Below the pieces are notes generated by a model that ran no database searches, was not told the origin of the DNA, and saw only the letters and a program-made list of their open reading frames with translations. 54,669 nt of DNA, taken from assembly GCA_028825025.1 (NCBI GenBank), contig JAPKAX010000002.1, forward strand, positions 1-54,669, read 5' to 3'. The DNA is from Rhodospirillales bacterium. Its GTDB lineage: Bacteria; Pseudomonadota; Alphaproteobacteria; Rhodospirillales; Casp-alpha2. The translations under genes were made by a program, and so were the position numbers. Positions 1 through 8,225 of the stretch are shown piece by piece. Every line of letters starts with the position of its first letter. Position 1 is the stretch's first letter.

Positions 1-186
1 GAAGACGATAGCCCGCAAACGTTTGGGCAAAAGCTTTTTTTTATTTTCCACACCTTAAGTCGGGCTGAGTTTTGTTTTATTATCCTCATTCTTTCAGCTT
101 TTGATGTGGCTTGGGTTCTGCTGCCCTTTGGTGCCATTGGCGCACAAGCGTTTTGGCTTGGTGATTTATTCCGTAAACGTGATTAA
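1..186 (+). CDS. C-terminal end of a membrane protein, truncated by window start
   Basis: Frame 1 is open from the first base to a TAA at 184-186 and gives 61 residues, so the gene begins outside the window. The visible part has a hydrophobic stretch (FIILILSAFDVAWVLLPFGA), a second short apolar segment and a basic tail (LFRKRD), as expected for the last membrane helices of an inner-membrane protein. The wording around LSRAEFC and AFWL faintly recalls the end of CDP-alcohol phosphatidyltransferase-type proteins, but too little is present to assign a family. The aldo/keto reductase starts 29 bp downstream on the same strand, so the two may be cotranscribed. The ORF is too short for the supplied track. 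Confidence 0.5.
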   Translation, partial: EDDSPQTFGQKLFFIFHTLSRAEFCFIILILSAFDVAWVLLPFGAIGAQAFWLGDLFRKRD

Positions 187-215
187 TTCGACATTTCGTT
201 AATAAGGATAAAAAC

Positions 216-1259
216 ATGGAATCCGGTTTTAAAAAACAATTAGGCCAAACAGAGGTAATGCTTCCGCGTTTAGGGTTTGGCGGTGGGACCATGGGGGACC
301 CAACTGAAATCACAACTGAAGAACAAGCAACCGCAACAATGGGTGCAGCCTATGATAGGGGTATTGATTATTTTGATACGGCCCCGTGGTATGGGAATAC
401 AAAAAGTGAGCACCGGGTCGGCGGTTTTTTGCGAACCAAGCCCCGTGAGAATTTTATTTTATCAACAAAAGTTGGCCGCATTTATAGCCGCCCCAATGAC
501 ATTGAAAGTTTTAAAAAGAACTCTCCTTTCGCCAAGCGTTGGTTGGGTGGGTACCCGTTCGAATTACGTTTTGATTATACCTATGACGGCATTATGCGGG
601 CTTATGAAGATAGCCTTAACCGGCTTGGGGTGCCGAACGTTGATTGTTTGACCATCCATGATTTGGATATCCGCCACCATAAAACCGAAGAAAGCGTTGC
701 GGCCAGCATAAAACAGCTTGATACGGGCCGGGGTTTTGAGGCTCTTCAAGAGCTTAAAGATCAGGGTCAAATCAAAGCGATAGGCGCTGGTATTAATTTT
801 GTTGGATCAGTTCCCAGCTTTGTTAAAAATTTTGATATGGACTATTTTCTTTACGCAGGGCCATACACACTTTTGAACCAACCGGGTTTGGATGGAGAAT
901 TGGAGCTGTGTGAAAATAATAATATTAGCATTATTTTAGGCGGCGTTTTCGCATCTGGTATTTTGGCAACCGGAGCGGTTGATGGGGCTTTGTATCAATA
1001 TGTCGGTGCGGACCCAGAAATCATGGAAAGAGTTAAAAATATAACGGAAATTTGTACTTCGCATGGGGTCGAATTATCGGCGGCAGCGTTGCAGTTTCCG
1101 ATGCATCATCCGGCTGTGGTTAGCGTGATTCCTGGGGCCAACCACCCGGACCAAGTTATTTCTAACTGCGATCAGGTGGCGGCTGATATTCCGGATGGTA
1201 TGTGGTCTGAACTTAAGTCTGAGGGTCATTTGCGCGAAGATGCGCCAACGCCGGGGTAA
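216..1259 (+). CDS. Aldo/keto reductase, sugar (aldose/fucose/galactose) dehydrogenase-like
   Basis: This cytosolic NAD(P)-dependent oxidoreductase has the AKR (beta/alpha)8 fold and 347 residues. The catalytic tetrad is visible: Asp54 and Tyr59 in FDTAPWYG, Lys85 in STKVG and His148 in TIHDLD. The N-terminal LPRLGFGGGTMG and the long insert after residue 90 resemble the D-threo-aldose/L-fucose/L-galactose 1-dehydrogenase group, which oxidises free sugars to lactones. That substrate class is an inference. A GGAT Shine-Dalgarno-like stretch lies about 7 bases before the ATG. The gene converges on the NIPSNAP gene with one base between them. The amidohydrolase at 5.2 kb could act on a lactone product. 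Confidence 0.88.
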   Translation: MESGFKKQLGQTEVMLPRLGFGGGTMGDPTEITTEEQATATMGAAYDRGIDYFDTAPWYGNTKSEHRVGGFLRTKPRENFILSTKVGRIYSRPNDIESFKKNSPFAKRWLGGYPFELRFDYTYDGIMRAYEDSLNRLGVPNVDCLTIHDLDIRHHKTEESVAASIKQLDTGRGFEALQELKDQGQIKAIGAGINFVGSVPSFVKNFDMDYFLYAGPYTLLNQPGLDGELELCENNNISIILGGVFASGILATGAVDGALYQYVGADPEIMERVKNITEICTSHGVELSAAALQFPMHHPAVVSVIPGANHPDQVISNCDQVAADIPDGMWSELKSEGHLREDAPTPG

Positions 1260-1260
1260 C

Positions 1261-1587
1261 TTACTTTATCGAAGAAAAGGATGTGGGCTGAAGAATTGAG
1301 TTGGTAATTGTTGTTACCAATGGGCCGTTCTTTTCAGTCACAGCGCGTTTCTCTAGCCACTCAGGATCGACTTGAAACGCGTTCCATTTTTCTTCACGTT
1401 CGGCTAAGGATTCCCATTCGATCAAATAAATAAGATCGTGGTTGTTTTCGCCAATTGCAACCGTCCAGAAACCCGCTTGGCGAATACCATGGCGTTCCCA
1501 TATTTTAAGAGTGATTGTCTCGAAGCGATTAAGCAATTCTGGTAATTTACCAGAGGCCGTGTGGTAGACGCGAAGTTCGTGGATCAT
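1261..1587 (-). CDS. NIPSNAP family protein
   Basis: A 108-residue protein with the pattern of a NIPSNAP dimeric alpha/beta barrel: an opening strand IHELRVYHTASGKLPELL, the central HGIRQAGFWTVAIG, and DLIYLIEWESLAEREEKW. These proteins usually sit as small accessory proteins or putative monooxygenase/isomerase-like folds in catabolic clusters, and no reaction can be assigned. It lies 12 bp downstream of the DMT transporter on the same strand and is probably the last gene of the minus-strand operon SDR, EthD-like, DMT, NIPSNAP. Length is normal for a single NIPSNAP domain. Confidence 0.8.
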   Translation of the reverse strand: MIHELRVYHTASGKLPELLNRFETITLKIWERHGIRQAGFWTVAIGENNHDLIYLIEWESLAEREEKWNAFQVDPEWLEKRAVTEKNGPLVTTITNSILQPTSFSSIK

Positions 1588-1599
1588 AAGTATATCCTT

Positions 1600-2520
1600 T
1601 TAAGTTTTGTTTTTACTTAAGGTGGGTAATACAAGCACAGCCGCAAGAGCTGCGCAAATTAAGATCAATGATGCAAACTCTCGGTAACCAAGATGCTCGT
1701 CCAAGATCAGAGCGCTTGAAAAAGCACCAACAACAGGAATACCCAATGTGCTAATAGCGGCTATGCTGGCTGGAAATGTTCGTACTGATTTAAAATAAGC
1801 CCATTGGCAAAATATCATCGAGAATGCCAAAACATATCCCAATGAATAATAGGCTTGGAAACTGATTTCATGGGGATCGAAGGGTTGTTCGAATAGAACG
1901 GCACCCATCGCAATTGGAATGCCGCCAATTGTTAATTGCCACCCCGCTAAGGCAGATGTTGACGCACGCCATTGTGTTTTTTTAAAAATAACTGTCCCGC
2001 AAGCCCACGTAATCGCCGCCCCCAACATGCATAAAGCGCCAATGGGGGACGATTGTACGGATATTAAGTCAGGGCCGATTAAGACGCCAAGACCAGACAT
2101 GCCCAATACAAGGGCTGTGATTTTGGCTTTGGTCAATGGCTCGTTTAAAAATATACTGCCCAAAATGGATGCCCAAATCGGCATGGTAAAAGCAATTATA
2201 ACGGCCCGGCCTGCGGGCAATAATGTAACGCCATAGGCAGAAAATAAATGCCAACCCAAAATATTGAATATAATGCAAAAGAAGAGTGGTCTGATTTCAG
2301 CCTTTGTCGGGATAACCACTTGTCTAGATAGGGCCGCAATCAACAATAAGCTTGAGCCACCAACAAACAAACAGATCGTTCGGAACCACCAAACGGGTAT
2401 TTCATTGAGGGCAGTCTTCATAAATGGCCAATTGAGCCCCCACAAAAGCGTTAGCGCCGTAAGCAGCATTAAGCCTTTAAGGGGGATCGTATCGGAAGCT
2501 GAATTCGTCGACGCGGTCAC
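1600..2520 (-). CDS. DMT-superfamily transporter (EamA type)
   Basis: The 306-residue protein is almost wholly hydrophobic and has the two-fold repeat of about five helices each that is typical of EamA carriers: first half LTALTLLWGLNWPFMKTAL, second half LCMLGAAITWACGTVIFKK. It sits in the inner membrane. EamA proteins move small metabolites such as amino acids or purines, often outward, and the substrate here is unknown. It lies between the EthD-like and NIPSNAP genes with short gaps (35 and 12 bp), which suggests it carries a substrate or product of this catabolic group. A second EamA carrier is at 40.7 kb and is not obviously a close paralogue. Confidence 0.88.
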   Translation of the reverse strand: MTASTNSASDTIPLKGLMLLTALTLLWGLNWPFMKTALNEIPVWWFRTICLFVGGSSLLLIAALSRQVVIPTKAEIRPLFFCIIFNILGWHLFSAYGVTLLPAGRAVIIAFTMPIWASILGSIFLNEPLTKAKITALVLGMSGLGVLIGPDLISVQSSPIGALCMLGAAITWACGTVIFKKTQWRASTSALAGWQLTIGGIPIAMGAVLFEQPFDPHEISFQAYYSLGYVLAFSMIFCQWAYFKSVRTFPASIAAISTLGIPVVGAFSSALILDEHLGYREFASLILICAALAAVLVLPTLSKNKT

Positions 2521-2555
2521 GATATAGACATTCTACTCTTAGATTAGACGCTGGC

Positions 2556-2906
2556 TTACATTACTTTCCGTAGAACATGGCGGCGGTTTTTAGTGTAGGG
2601 GCGCACGTGCTCAGCCCAACGCCCTTCTTCGATTGCATCGCCCCATGCATCGCTGGTTAAAACGTCTGGGCTTTCGATCCAGTAATAGGCTGCAAAATTT
2701 GGCTCGCCTTCTACAACGATCTCTTGAATCTTACCGGCCATGCTTAATTTTAAAGGCTCTAATGACAAGCGGTAAATATCAATAACGCCAGGGACTTTTT
2801 TAAGCATTGGTACGTGCTCGGTATCATAAACGTCGTTAAAAACTTCAAGCTTCTCAGGCTCGACATCCATGCTTGCGATGAATAAGTATTTTGCTGGGGC
2901 TGTCAT
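2556..2906 (-). CDS. EthD/NIPSNAP-like dimeric alpha-beta barrel protein
   Basis: The 116-residue protein begins KYLFIASMDVEPEKLEVFNDVY, followed by HVPMLKKVPGVIDIYRL, the arrangement of EthD-like ferredoxin-fold proteins in which a strand, a helix and a second strand build a dimeric barrel. A late segment, NFAAYYWIESPDVLTSDAW, also fits. Such proteins accompany degradation genes, and some bind or isomerise small organic acids. No catalytic assignment is possible. It lies between the SDR and the DMT carrier in the same orientation. Having this fold twice in one small operon (also 1261-1587) is typical of uncharacterised sugar or aromatic acid loci. Confidence 0.65.
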   Translation of the reverse strand: MTAPAKYLFIASMDVEPEKLEVFNDVYDTEHVPMLKKVPGVIDIYRLSLEPLKLSMAGKIQEIVVEGEPNFAAYYWIESPDVLTSDAWGDAIEEGRWAEHVRPYTKNRRHVLRKVM

Positions 2907-3033
2907 TAAATTCTCCGATTAATAAGTGGGTAAAAGCTCGGCTAAGAGCTCTAAATTTACAAGGCAGAGTGAAGGTATCTACCCTCTGTAGCAAGTGCGA
3001 ATTGATGTTGATATATATAACCACTAACGGACG

Positions 3034-3798
3034 TTAGTTCATGCAGGCTCCGCCATCGACGGGAAGAATTTGCCCTGTGACCCAACCGGAATCTGCACAG
3101 GCAAAAAACAGTGCGACTGGGGCCACTTGATTGGGTTCACCCATGCCCAATAAATGACGTTCAGCCATTTTTTGGTCGGGCCCGGAATCGTTGCCGTCCG
3201 CCATCAACTTTTTAACCCGCTCCGTCAAGACAGCCCCCGGTGCAATGGCATTAACACGAATGTTTTTAGCCGCACATTGAACGGCAAGTGCGCGTGTTAG
3301 GGCCACAATTCCGCCTTTTGCTGATGTATACCCGTCGGCCCCTGAAGTGCCGATCATAGCGCGAATGGAGGCGGTGTTGATTATCGACCCACCACCTCGT
3401 TTATCCATGTGTGGAATTGCGAATTTACAAGCTGCGAAAGGGCCAAATAAATTTAAGCCAATGGAGTGATCAAATTCATCAAGCGGCATTTTGAGCAAAT
3501 GGTCGTCGCGCGGAGTGGCTCCGCCCGCGTTGTTATAAAGAATGTCGATGCCACCAAATTCATCTGCAAAGGCTTCGATTGCGGCTTCTAGCTGATCGGC
3601 GTTCGAGACGTCTGCTTTGATGAAAGTTGCTTTGCCGCCTGAGCTTCGAATTTCTTGGGCAACTTGCTCCCCATCGGTTTCATTAATATCAATAATCCCG
3701 ACGGTACAGCCTTCTTTCGCAAACAAAAACGCGCTGGCCTCTCCAATTCCGGCTGATCCGCCTGTAATGACAGCAACTTTATTAGACAACTTACCCAT
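3034..3798 (-). CDS. SDR family oxidoreductase
   Basis: A classical short-chain dehydrogenase/reductase of 254 residues. The cofactor motif GGSAGIG is at 13-19, NNAG at 89-92, catalytic Ser144, and the YTSAK box gives Tyr157 and Lys161. The C-terminus WVTGQILPVDGGACMN is the usual substrate-loop end. Asp37 and Asn39 (IIDIN) after the second strand favour NAD(H) over NADP(H). It is the first gene of the minus-strand operon and is divergent from the broken SAF-domain gene. A sugar, sugar acid or beta-hydroxyacid substrate is an inference from the neighbours only. Confidence 0.9.
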   Translation of the reverse strand: MGKLSNKVAVITGGSAGIGEASAFLFAKEGCTVGIIDINETDGEQVAQEIRSSGGKATFIKADVSNADQLEAAIEAFADEFGGIDILYNNAGGATPRDDHLLKMPLDEFDHSIGLNLFGPFAACKFAIPHMDKRGGGSIINTASIRAMIGTSGADGYTSAKGGIVALTRALAVQCAAKNIRVNAIAPGAVLTERVKKLMADGNDSGPDQKMAERHLLGMGEPNQVAPVALFFACADSGWVTGQILPVDGGACMN

Positions 3799-3884
3799 TT
3801 ATGAATCCTTTGTGTTTATAGCTTGAAGGGGCCTAAATATTTTATATAAAATGTGTCTATATACAAGTTTGATTGGTGAAACGA
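3799..3884. promoter_or_regulatory. Divergent promoter region between SDR and broken dehydrogenase gene
   Basis: This 86-bp AT-rich spacer lies between two divergent genes and should hold both promoters. It contains a perfect 14-bp palindrome, ATTTTATATAAAAT, at 3839-3852. That could be an operator, or simply a chance symmetry in AT-rich DNA. No clear -35/-10 pair can be named by eye. Confidence 0.3.
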
Positions 3885-5231
3885 ATGAATTACGAAGCGT
3901 TATTTAAGTCACACGAACGACGGGTTGTTCGAGTTGGATTAGTAAGTGCCGGTGATTTTGGAACTAGCTTGTTGGCACAAGTCCAGTGTATTTCTAATCT
4001 TGAAACTGTTGTGGTGTGCGATACCAATTTAGCGCAAATTGATGCTGCAATTGCATCGGCCGGTGTCGATTGAAATGCGATTGCTGTGGTTACCAGTATG
4101 AAGGATTCCACTGATGTCGAGTTTGATGTATTGGTTGAAGGAACAGGCAATCCCATAGTCGCGGCAGAAAATGCGGTGTTAGCTATATCGCGTGGCCAAC
4201 ATGTTGTTTTGATATCAAAAGAAGGGGCTATCTTTGTCGGTCCCATTTTGTACCGGATGGCCCAAGAAAAGGGTCTGGTTTATACCGAAGTCGATGGCGA
4301 TCAACCGAGTTTATTAATTGGCCTAATGAGCTGGGCTAAAACGTTAGGGCTTGAAATACGTGCTGCGGGCAAAGCCAGTGAATATGGTTAATGTGCTTGA
4401 AGATGACGACACCTTAAGTTGGCAGGGCCAGAAATTCCTAAATATTGGATTGCAAGATTTGTGGGTGCCGGATGGGTTGAGTTGGTCTGAATTGATCGAA
4501 CAGCGGAATCAGACTGTTTTGAAAGCAGACGTTCCAACTAAAACGGTTCCTGATTGCTGTGAAATGGGTGTTGTTATGAATGCTACCGGGTTTAAGCTTG
4601 ATTTGCCAGCGCTTCATGCCTCTATTTTGCGAACCACAGAGCTTACCGATGCGTTACAATTGGTTGTTGAGGGTGGCTTGATGTTGGGTAAGGGGCGGAT
4701 TGATGTTTTTAATTGCTTACGTCGGCCCGATGAAGCTAGCTTTGCATGAGGGATCTTTATTATTGTCAGCTGCAATGATGAAAACACATGGGAGCTTTTG
4801 CGCGGCAAAGGTCATGTGGTGGCGTTAAGTACCAAAACGGCCATGTTGTATAACCCCCAGCATTTATTAGTAATTGAAGCCCCAATTACAATTTTGTGTG
4901 TAGCATTGCTCGGATTGCCAATAGGGGTGGTTGACCCGCACCCCCCATGTTGATTTGGTTGCCCGAACGTTTCAAGATTTCAAAAAAAGGGGATGTTTTA
5001 GCAATCACCAATGCTCACCACCATGAAGTGGACGGGCTATCGCCAGAGCTGATGCCAGCCATCGCGATTGGTGAGGGCAGCCCGTGCCCTTATTATCTAG
5101 CGGTTGGGCAACAATTGGTTGAAAATGTTGGTGTTGGCACTGTACTAATAGGATCTATGTTGGTGTTGGATAAAACCAGCCTTTTGTATCAATTGCGCGA
5201 AACTCAAGATGACGTGTTTGGGATTAAATAA
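3885..5231 (+). pseudogene. Broken NAD(P)-binding/SAF-domain dehydrogenase-like gene
   Basis: Successive fragments align into one protein of about 445 residues: an N-terminal Rossmann segment (VRVGLVSAGDFGTSLLAQ), a homoserine-dehydrogenase-like middle (VLVEGTGNPIVAAENAVLAI) and a C-terminal SAF-like part (LRGKGHVVALSTKTAML, then KKGDVLAITNAHHHEVDG). The family is often mislabelled FlgA and occurs in sugar-acid clusters. The frame is broken by a TGA at 4071-4073, a shift near 4380-4391 (after GKASEY), a TGA at 4747-4749 inside FA*GIFIIV, and a shift at the A7G4 run near 4982-4994. Protein-like sequence continues across each lesion. The ATG at 3885 is preferred to the TTG at 3873. Two substitution-type stops argue for real decay over sequencing error. 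Confidence 0.85.
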
Positions 5232-5236
5232 ATGGA

Positions 5237-6202
5237 ATGGTTTTTATGATTGACGTGTATTCGACACCAACAAACCTTCCTGATTTCTCAGACTTAGATT
5301 TGAATTTTGATATTATCGACAGTCATCATCATTTGTTTGATTTGGACGCGGTCTATTATCCTTGGTTAACGGATGATCCAGAATCACATTTTTTGTTAGG
5401 TAATTACGACGGAATTAAAAAGAATTATTTACCGAAAGATTATTTAAAAGACACAGGTGAATTGCGGGTTGTTAAAACGGTTCATGTGGAAGCTGAAGCG
5501 GATCATGATAATCCCGTTGCTGAAACCCGCTGGTTATCGGGTGTTATCGATGGTGATAATTTACATCAAGCGATTGTTGCGCATTCTTGGCTGCATTTAC
5601 CAGAATCAGAATCTGTATTAGAAGCTCAATCAGAATTTAAAGCGGTTCGGGGCATTCGTAGCAAACCCATTACATCACCCTTATCCTCAACCCGTGATCA
5701 GGTGCAGGGTAAGCCTTGCAGTATGCAAGATCCAAATTGGCGAGCAGGTTTGGGATTGTTACGGAAATATAATTTAACATGGGATCTACGAGTTCCTTTT
5801 TGGCATTTAGTGCAAGCGGCAGAGGTGTGTGGACTTTATCCAGACTTGCCAATTGTTGTCGAGCACGCGGGTCTTTCATGGGATCGAAGCGAAGAGGGGT
5901 TGGCTGAATGGCGCCGGGGAATGAAGGCTTTAGCAGCTCATGAGCATGTGGTGCTTAAGGTTTCTGAATTGGGCCTAGCGGGTGCCCCTTGGGATTACCC
6001 AGATAACAAGCAAGTTGTTTTAGATGCGATTGAAATGTTTGGTTTTAATCGCTGTATGTTCGCATCGAACTTCCCCGTATCAAAACTTAGAATTAGCTAT
6101 GTGGATCAAGTTAAGGCGATTGCCCACATGATAAAAGACTGCTCAACAACAGAGCGTTCTTCCCTGTTCTATGAGACGGCAAACAGGTTTTATCGGCTTT
6201 AA
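5237..6202 (+). CDS. Amidohydrolase family protein, lactonase-like
   Basis: The 321-residue protein has the amidohydrolase-2 start IIDSHHHLFDLDAVYYPWL. The HxH metal ligands lie at His30/His32, a further catalytic region is VKTVHVEAEAD, and late metal-site sequences include IVVEHAGLSWD and CMFASNFPVSKL. This is the TIM-barrel group containing L-fuconolactonase and 2-pyrone-4,6-dicarboxylate lactonase, which hydrolyse lactones in the cytosol. Lactonase activity is inferred from family and from the sugar-dehydrogenase-like gene at 216. The start could be ATG 5237 or 5246, as no strong ribosome site separates them. It begins 6 bp after the broken SAF-domain gene and probably shared its transcript. 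Confidence 0.82.
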   Translation: MVFMIDVYSTPTNLPDFSDLDLNFDIIDSHHHLFDLDAVYYPWLTDDPESHFLLGNYDGIKKNYLPKDYLKDTGELRVVKTVHVEAEADHDNPVAETRWLSGVIDGDNLHQAIVAHSWLHLPESESVLEAQSEFKAVRGIRSKPITSPLSSTRDQVQGKPCSMQDPNWRAGLGLLRKYNLTWDLRVPFWHLVQAAEVCGLYPDLPIVVEHAGLSWDRSEEGLAEWRRGMKALAAHEHVVLKVSELGLAGAPWDYPDNKQVVLDAIEMFGFNRCMFASNFPVSKLRISYVDQVKAIAHMIKDCSTTERSSLFYETANRFYRL

Positions 6203-6303
6203 AAAATAGCTCTATTTATTGGATGGTAAATGGATTAAATTCCAGATACTTATAATTAGACCTATTTATTTTCATTCAAATTTGTATGTGTTTAGGACGT
6301 TCC

Positions 6304-7584
6304 ATGGCCCTTGCTGACATCAGGATATCGCTGTTTAAACGGATTAGTAAGAAGTTTTTTTATGGCTGGGTCATGTTGGGGATAGGTGCATTGGGCATGT
6401 TCGCAAGTGGCCCTGGCCAATCACATACCTTTAGCGTATTCGTTGGCCCGATTGGCAAAGAGCTGGGCTTAACGGGGACGACTATTGCGTCGGCATATGG
6501 CTTTGCAACGTTGATTGCTGCTTTTTGCCTGCCCTTGATGGGACGTATGGTCGATCGCCATGGTGCCCGCAATATGATGACGATCATTGCCATATTGCTG
6601 GGGTGCGCTTGCTTTGCATTTGGCGCTGCGACGGGAATTGTTTGGTTGGCTATTGGTTTTGCATCGCTGCGCTTCATGGCCCAAGGTTCATTAATGATGA
6701 GCTGCGTTACTGTTGTATCACAATGGTTTGTAAAAAAACGTGGATTTGCAATGAGCCTGATGGGGCTTGGGTTTGCCTTGTCTATGGCTATTCATCCTCC
6801 TTTAGCTCAATGGTTGATCGATACCGTTGGGTGGCGTCAATCATGGGTTATTTTAGGTGTTGTTTCATGGGTTATTTTGATCGTCCCTATTTTGTTTTTA
6901 GTTATTAACAGACCAGAAGACGCTGGGTTATTGCCTGATGGCGATACGCCACAAGCTTCTGATGTTAAGGAAAATGCTAAGCCCGCAAATACGATTACGG
7001 GTTTAACTATTAAAGAGGCACTTAGGACACCTGCATTCTACATCGTATCAGTTGGTATGTTCATGCTTTCAATGTTGGTGACATCCCTACACTTCTTTCA
7101 AGTCTCTATCTTCTCGAACCAAGGACTTGATGCGCAAATTGCGTCCATGGCTTTCCCTATATCTGCGTTGACGATGGTTATATGTATGCCGATGATCGGG
7201 AAAATGCTGGATCGGTTCCCGACTCAATGGATTTTCTCAGGCGGTTTGCTTGTTATGGCAAGCTCGTTGGTCAGTATAACTTTCGTTCATGACCTGCCAA
7301 CGGCGCTTGCGTACGCAATAATTTTTGGCATAAACAACGCCATCACAATGACCTTCTTCTCCTACATGTATGCGAATTATTTTGGCCGCAAACATTTAGG
7401 TAGTGTTCAGGGGACGGGGCAGATGATTGGTGTCATTGGTGCCTCTTTGGGGCCACTCCCGTTGGGCATTGCCTTAGATATCTTTGGAAGCTTTCAGCCG
7501 ATGCTTTTGGGATTATCGTGTTTTCCTATAGTTATGGCAGTGGTTGTGCTGTTTTTACGGGCGCCGAAAATACCGGAAAATTAA
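6304..7584 (+). CDS. MFS transporter, OFA/monocarboxylate-like
   Basis: An inner-membrane carrier of about 426 residues with twelve predicted helices in two halves and a polar loop near the middle (RPEDAGLLPDGDTPQASDVKEN). The opening KKFFYGWVMLGIGALGMFASG and GPGQSHTFSVFVGPIGKELG resemble MFS members that carry monocarboxylates or oxalate/formate. MGRMVDRHGARNM is the loop 2-3 MFS motif. The ORF opens at 6286, but ATG 6304 has AGGA eight bases upstream and is preferred. It is convergent with the LysE gene. The position after the lactonase-like gene suggests uptake of a related acid, which is an inference. Confidence 0.88.
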   Translation: MALADIRISLFKRISKKFFYGWVMLGIGALGMFASGPGQSHTFSVFVGPIGKELGLTGTTIASAYGFATLIAAFCLPLMGRMVDRHGARNMMTIIAILLGCACFAFGAATGIVWLAIGFASLRFMAQGSLMMSCVTVVSQWFVKKRGFAMSLMGLGFALSMAIHPPLAQWLIDTVGWRQSWVILGVVSWVILIVPILFLVINRPEDAGLLPDGDTPQASDVKENAKPANTITGLTIKEALRTPAFYIVSVGMFMLSMLVTSLHFFQVSIFSNQGLDAQIASMAFPISALTMVICMPMIGKMLDRFPTQWIFSGGLLVMASSLVSITFVHDLPTALAYAIIFGINNAITMTFFSYMYANYFGRKHLGSVQGTGQMIGVIGASLGPLPLGIALDIFGSFQPMLLGLSCFPIVMAVVVLFLRAPKIPEN

Positions 7585-7589
7585 GCCCT

Positions 7590-8183
7590 TTAAATTCCGG
7601 ACGAATAAAGTGCCAAGGCGACCACTGATAGCATGGCCAATGCCATGCAAATATTAATGATCCGCATTGCCTGGCCACTAAGTCCCAGCTTTTTTAAGCT
7701 GGCCCCGGCATAAAGCCAGACGAAATGAATGGGGACAGAAATGCTGGCAAATATAATAATTTTAACCATTGCTTCTACAGCAGGATTATCGGGCAGGACT
7801 GGAAACCCACTAAAAATGGTGGTTGATACCGCGTATGCTTTTGGGTTGATAACAGATAACGTTAAGCCGCTCATGAAACCAAGGGGTTTATCTGTTTCGA
7901 CAAATGCAATACGCGCCCCAGAGGTCGCAATGCGAAAAGCTAGATACAATAAATACGAAAGTGACGCAAACAGAAGGATGTAACGAATAAAGGGAACGGA
8001 AAAAACGATTGCTGCTAATCCAGATGCAACAACTGACATGACGATTAAAGAGCCGAAAACAAGTCCGAACATAAAAGCCAAGCCCGCTCGAAAGCCGTAC
8101 GCGGACCCAACACCTGCCGTTGTTAAAACGCCAGGGCCCGGTGTGATGATCAAGAAAATGATTGCAACAATATAGGTTGTCAT
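7590..8183 (-). CDS. LysE/RhtB family translocator
   Basis: A 197-residue inner-membrane protein with about six helices. The N-terminal IVAIIFLIITPGPGVLTTAG contains the TPGP motif diagnostic of LysE/RhtB exporters, followed by GFRAGLAFMFGLVFGSLIV and NPKAYAVSTTIFSGFP, where the conserved NPK occurs. These proteins usually export amino acids or derivatives, and the substrate is not predictable. It lies 42 bp downstream of the HlyD-type adaptor on the same strand and could share its transcript under the MarR regulator. It ends 5 bp from the converging MFS gene. Confidence 0.88.
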   Translation of the reverse strand: MTTYIVAIIFLIITPGPGVLTTAGVGSAYGFRAGLAFMFGLVFGSLIVMSVVASGLAAIVFSVPFIRYILLFASLSYLLYLAFRIATSGARIAFVETDKPLGFMSGLTLSVINPKAYAVSTTIFSGFPVLPDNPAVEAMVKIIIFASISVPIHFVWLYAGASLKKLGLSGQAMRIINICMALAMLSVVALALYSSGI

Positions 8184-8225
8184 TAAAGAACGCGCACCAA
8201 TTTAGTAAAAACTATGAATTAAGGG

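Noticed and set aside
86-313. Minus-strand ORF of 75 codons
   Set aside because: It lies opposite the membrane-protein tail and the AKR start, has no family likeness and is a shadow frame.
2965-2988. Imperfect hairpin CAGAGTGAAGGTATCTACCCTCTG
   Set aside because: The stem is bulged and has no T run, so it is not a convincing terminator. It could be chance.
4071-4749. TGA codons in the SAF-domain gene as selenocysteine or tryptophan
   Set aside because: No selenocysteine element is visible, the family needs no Sec or Trp at these places, and frameshifts also interrupt the gene.
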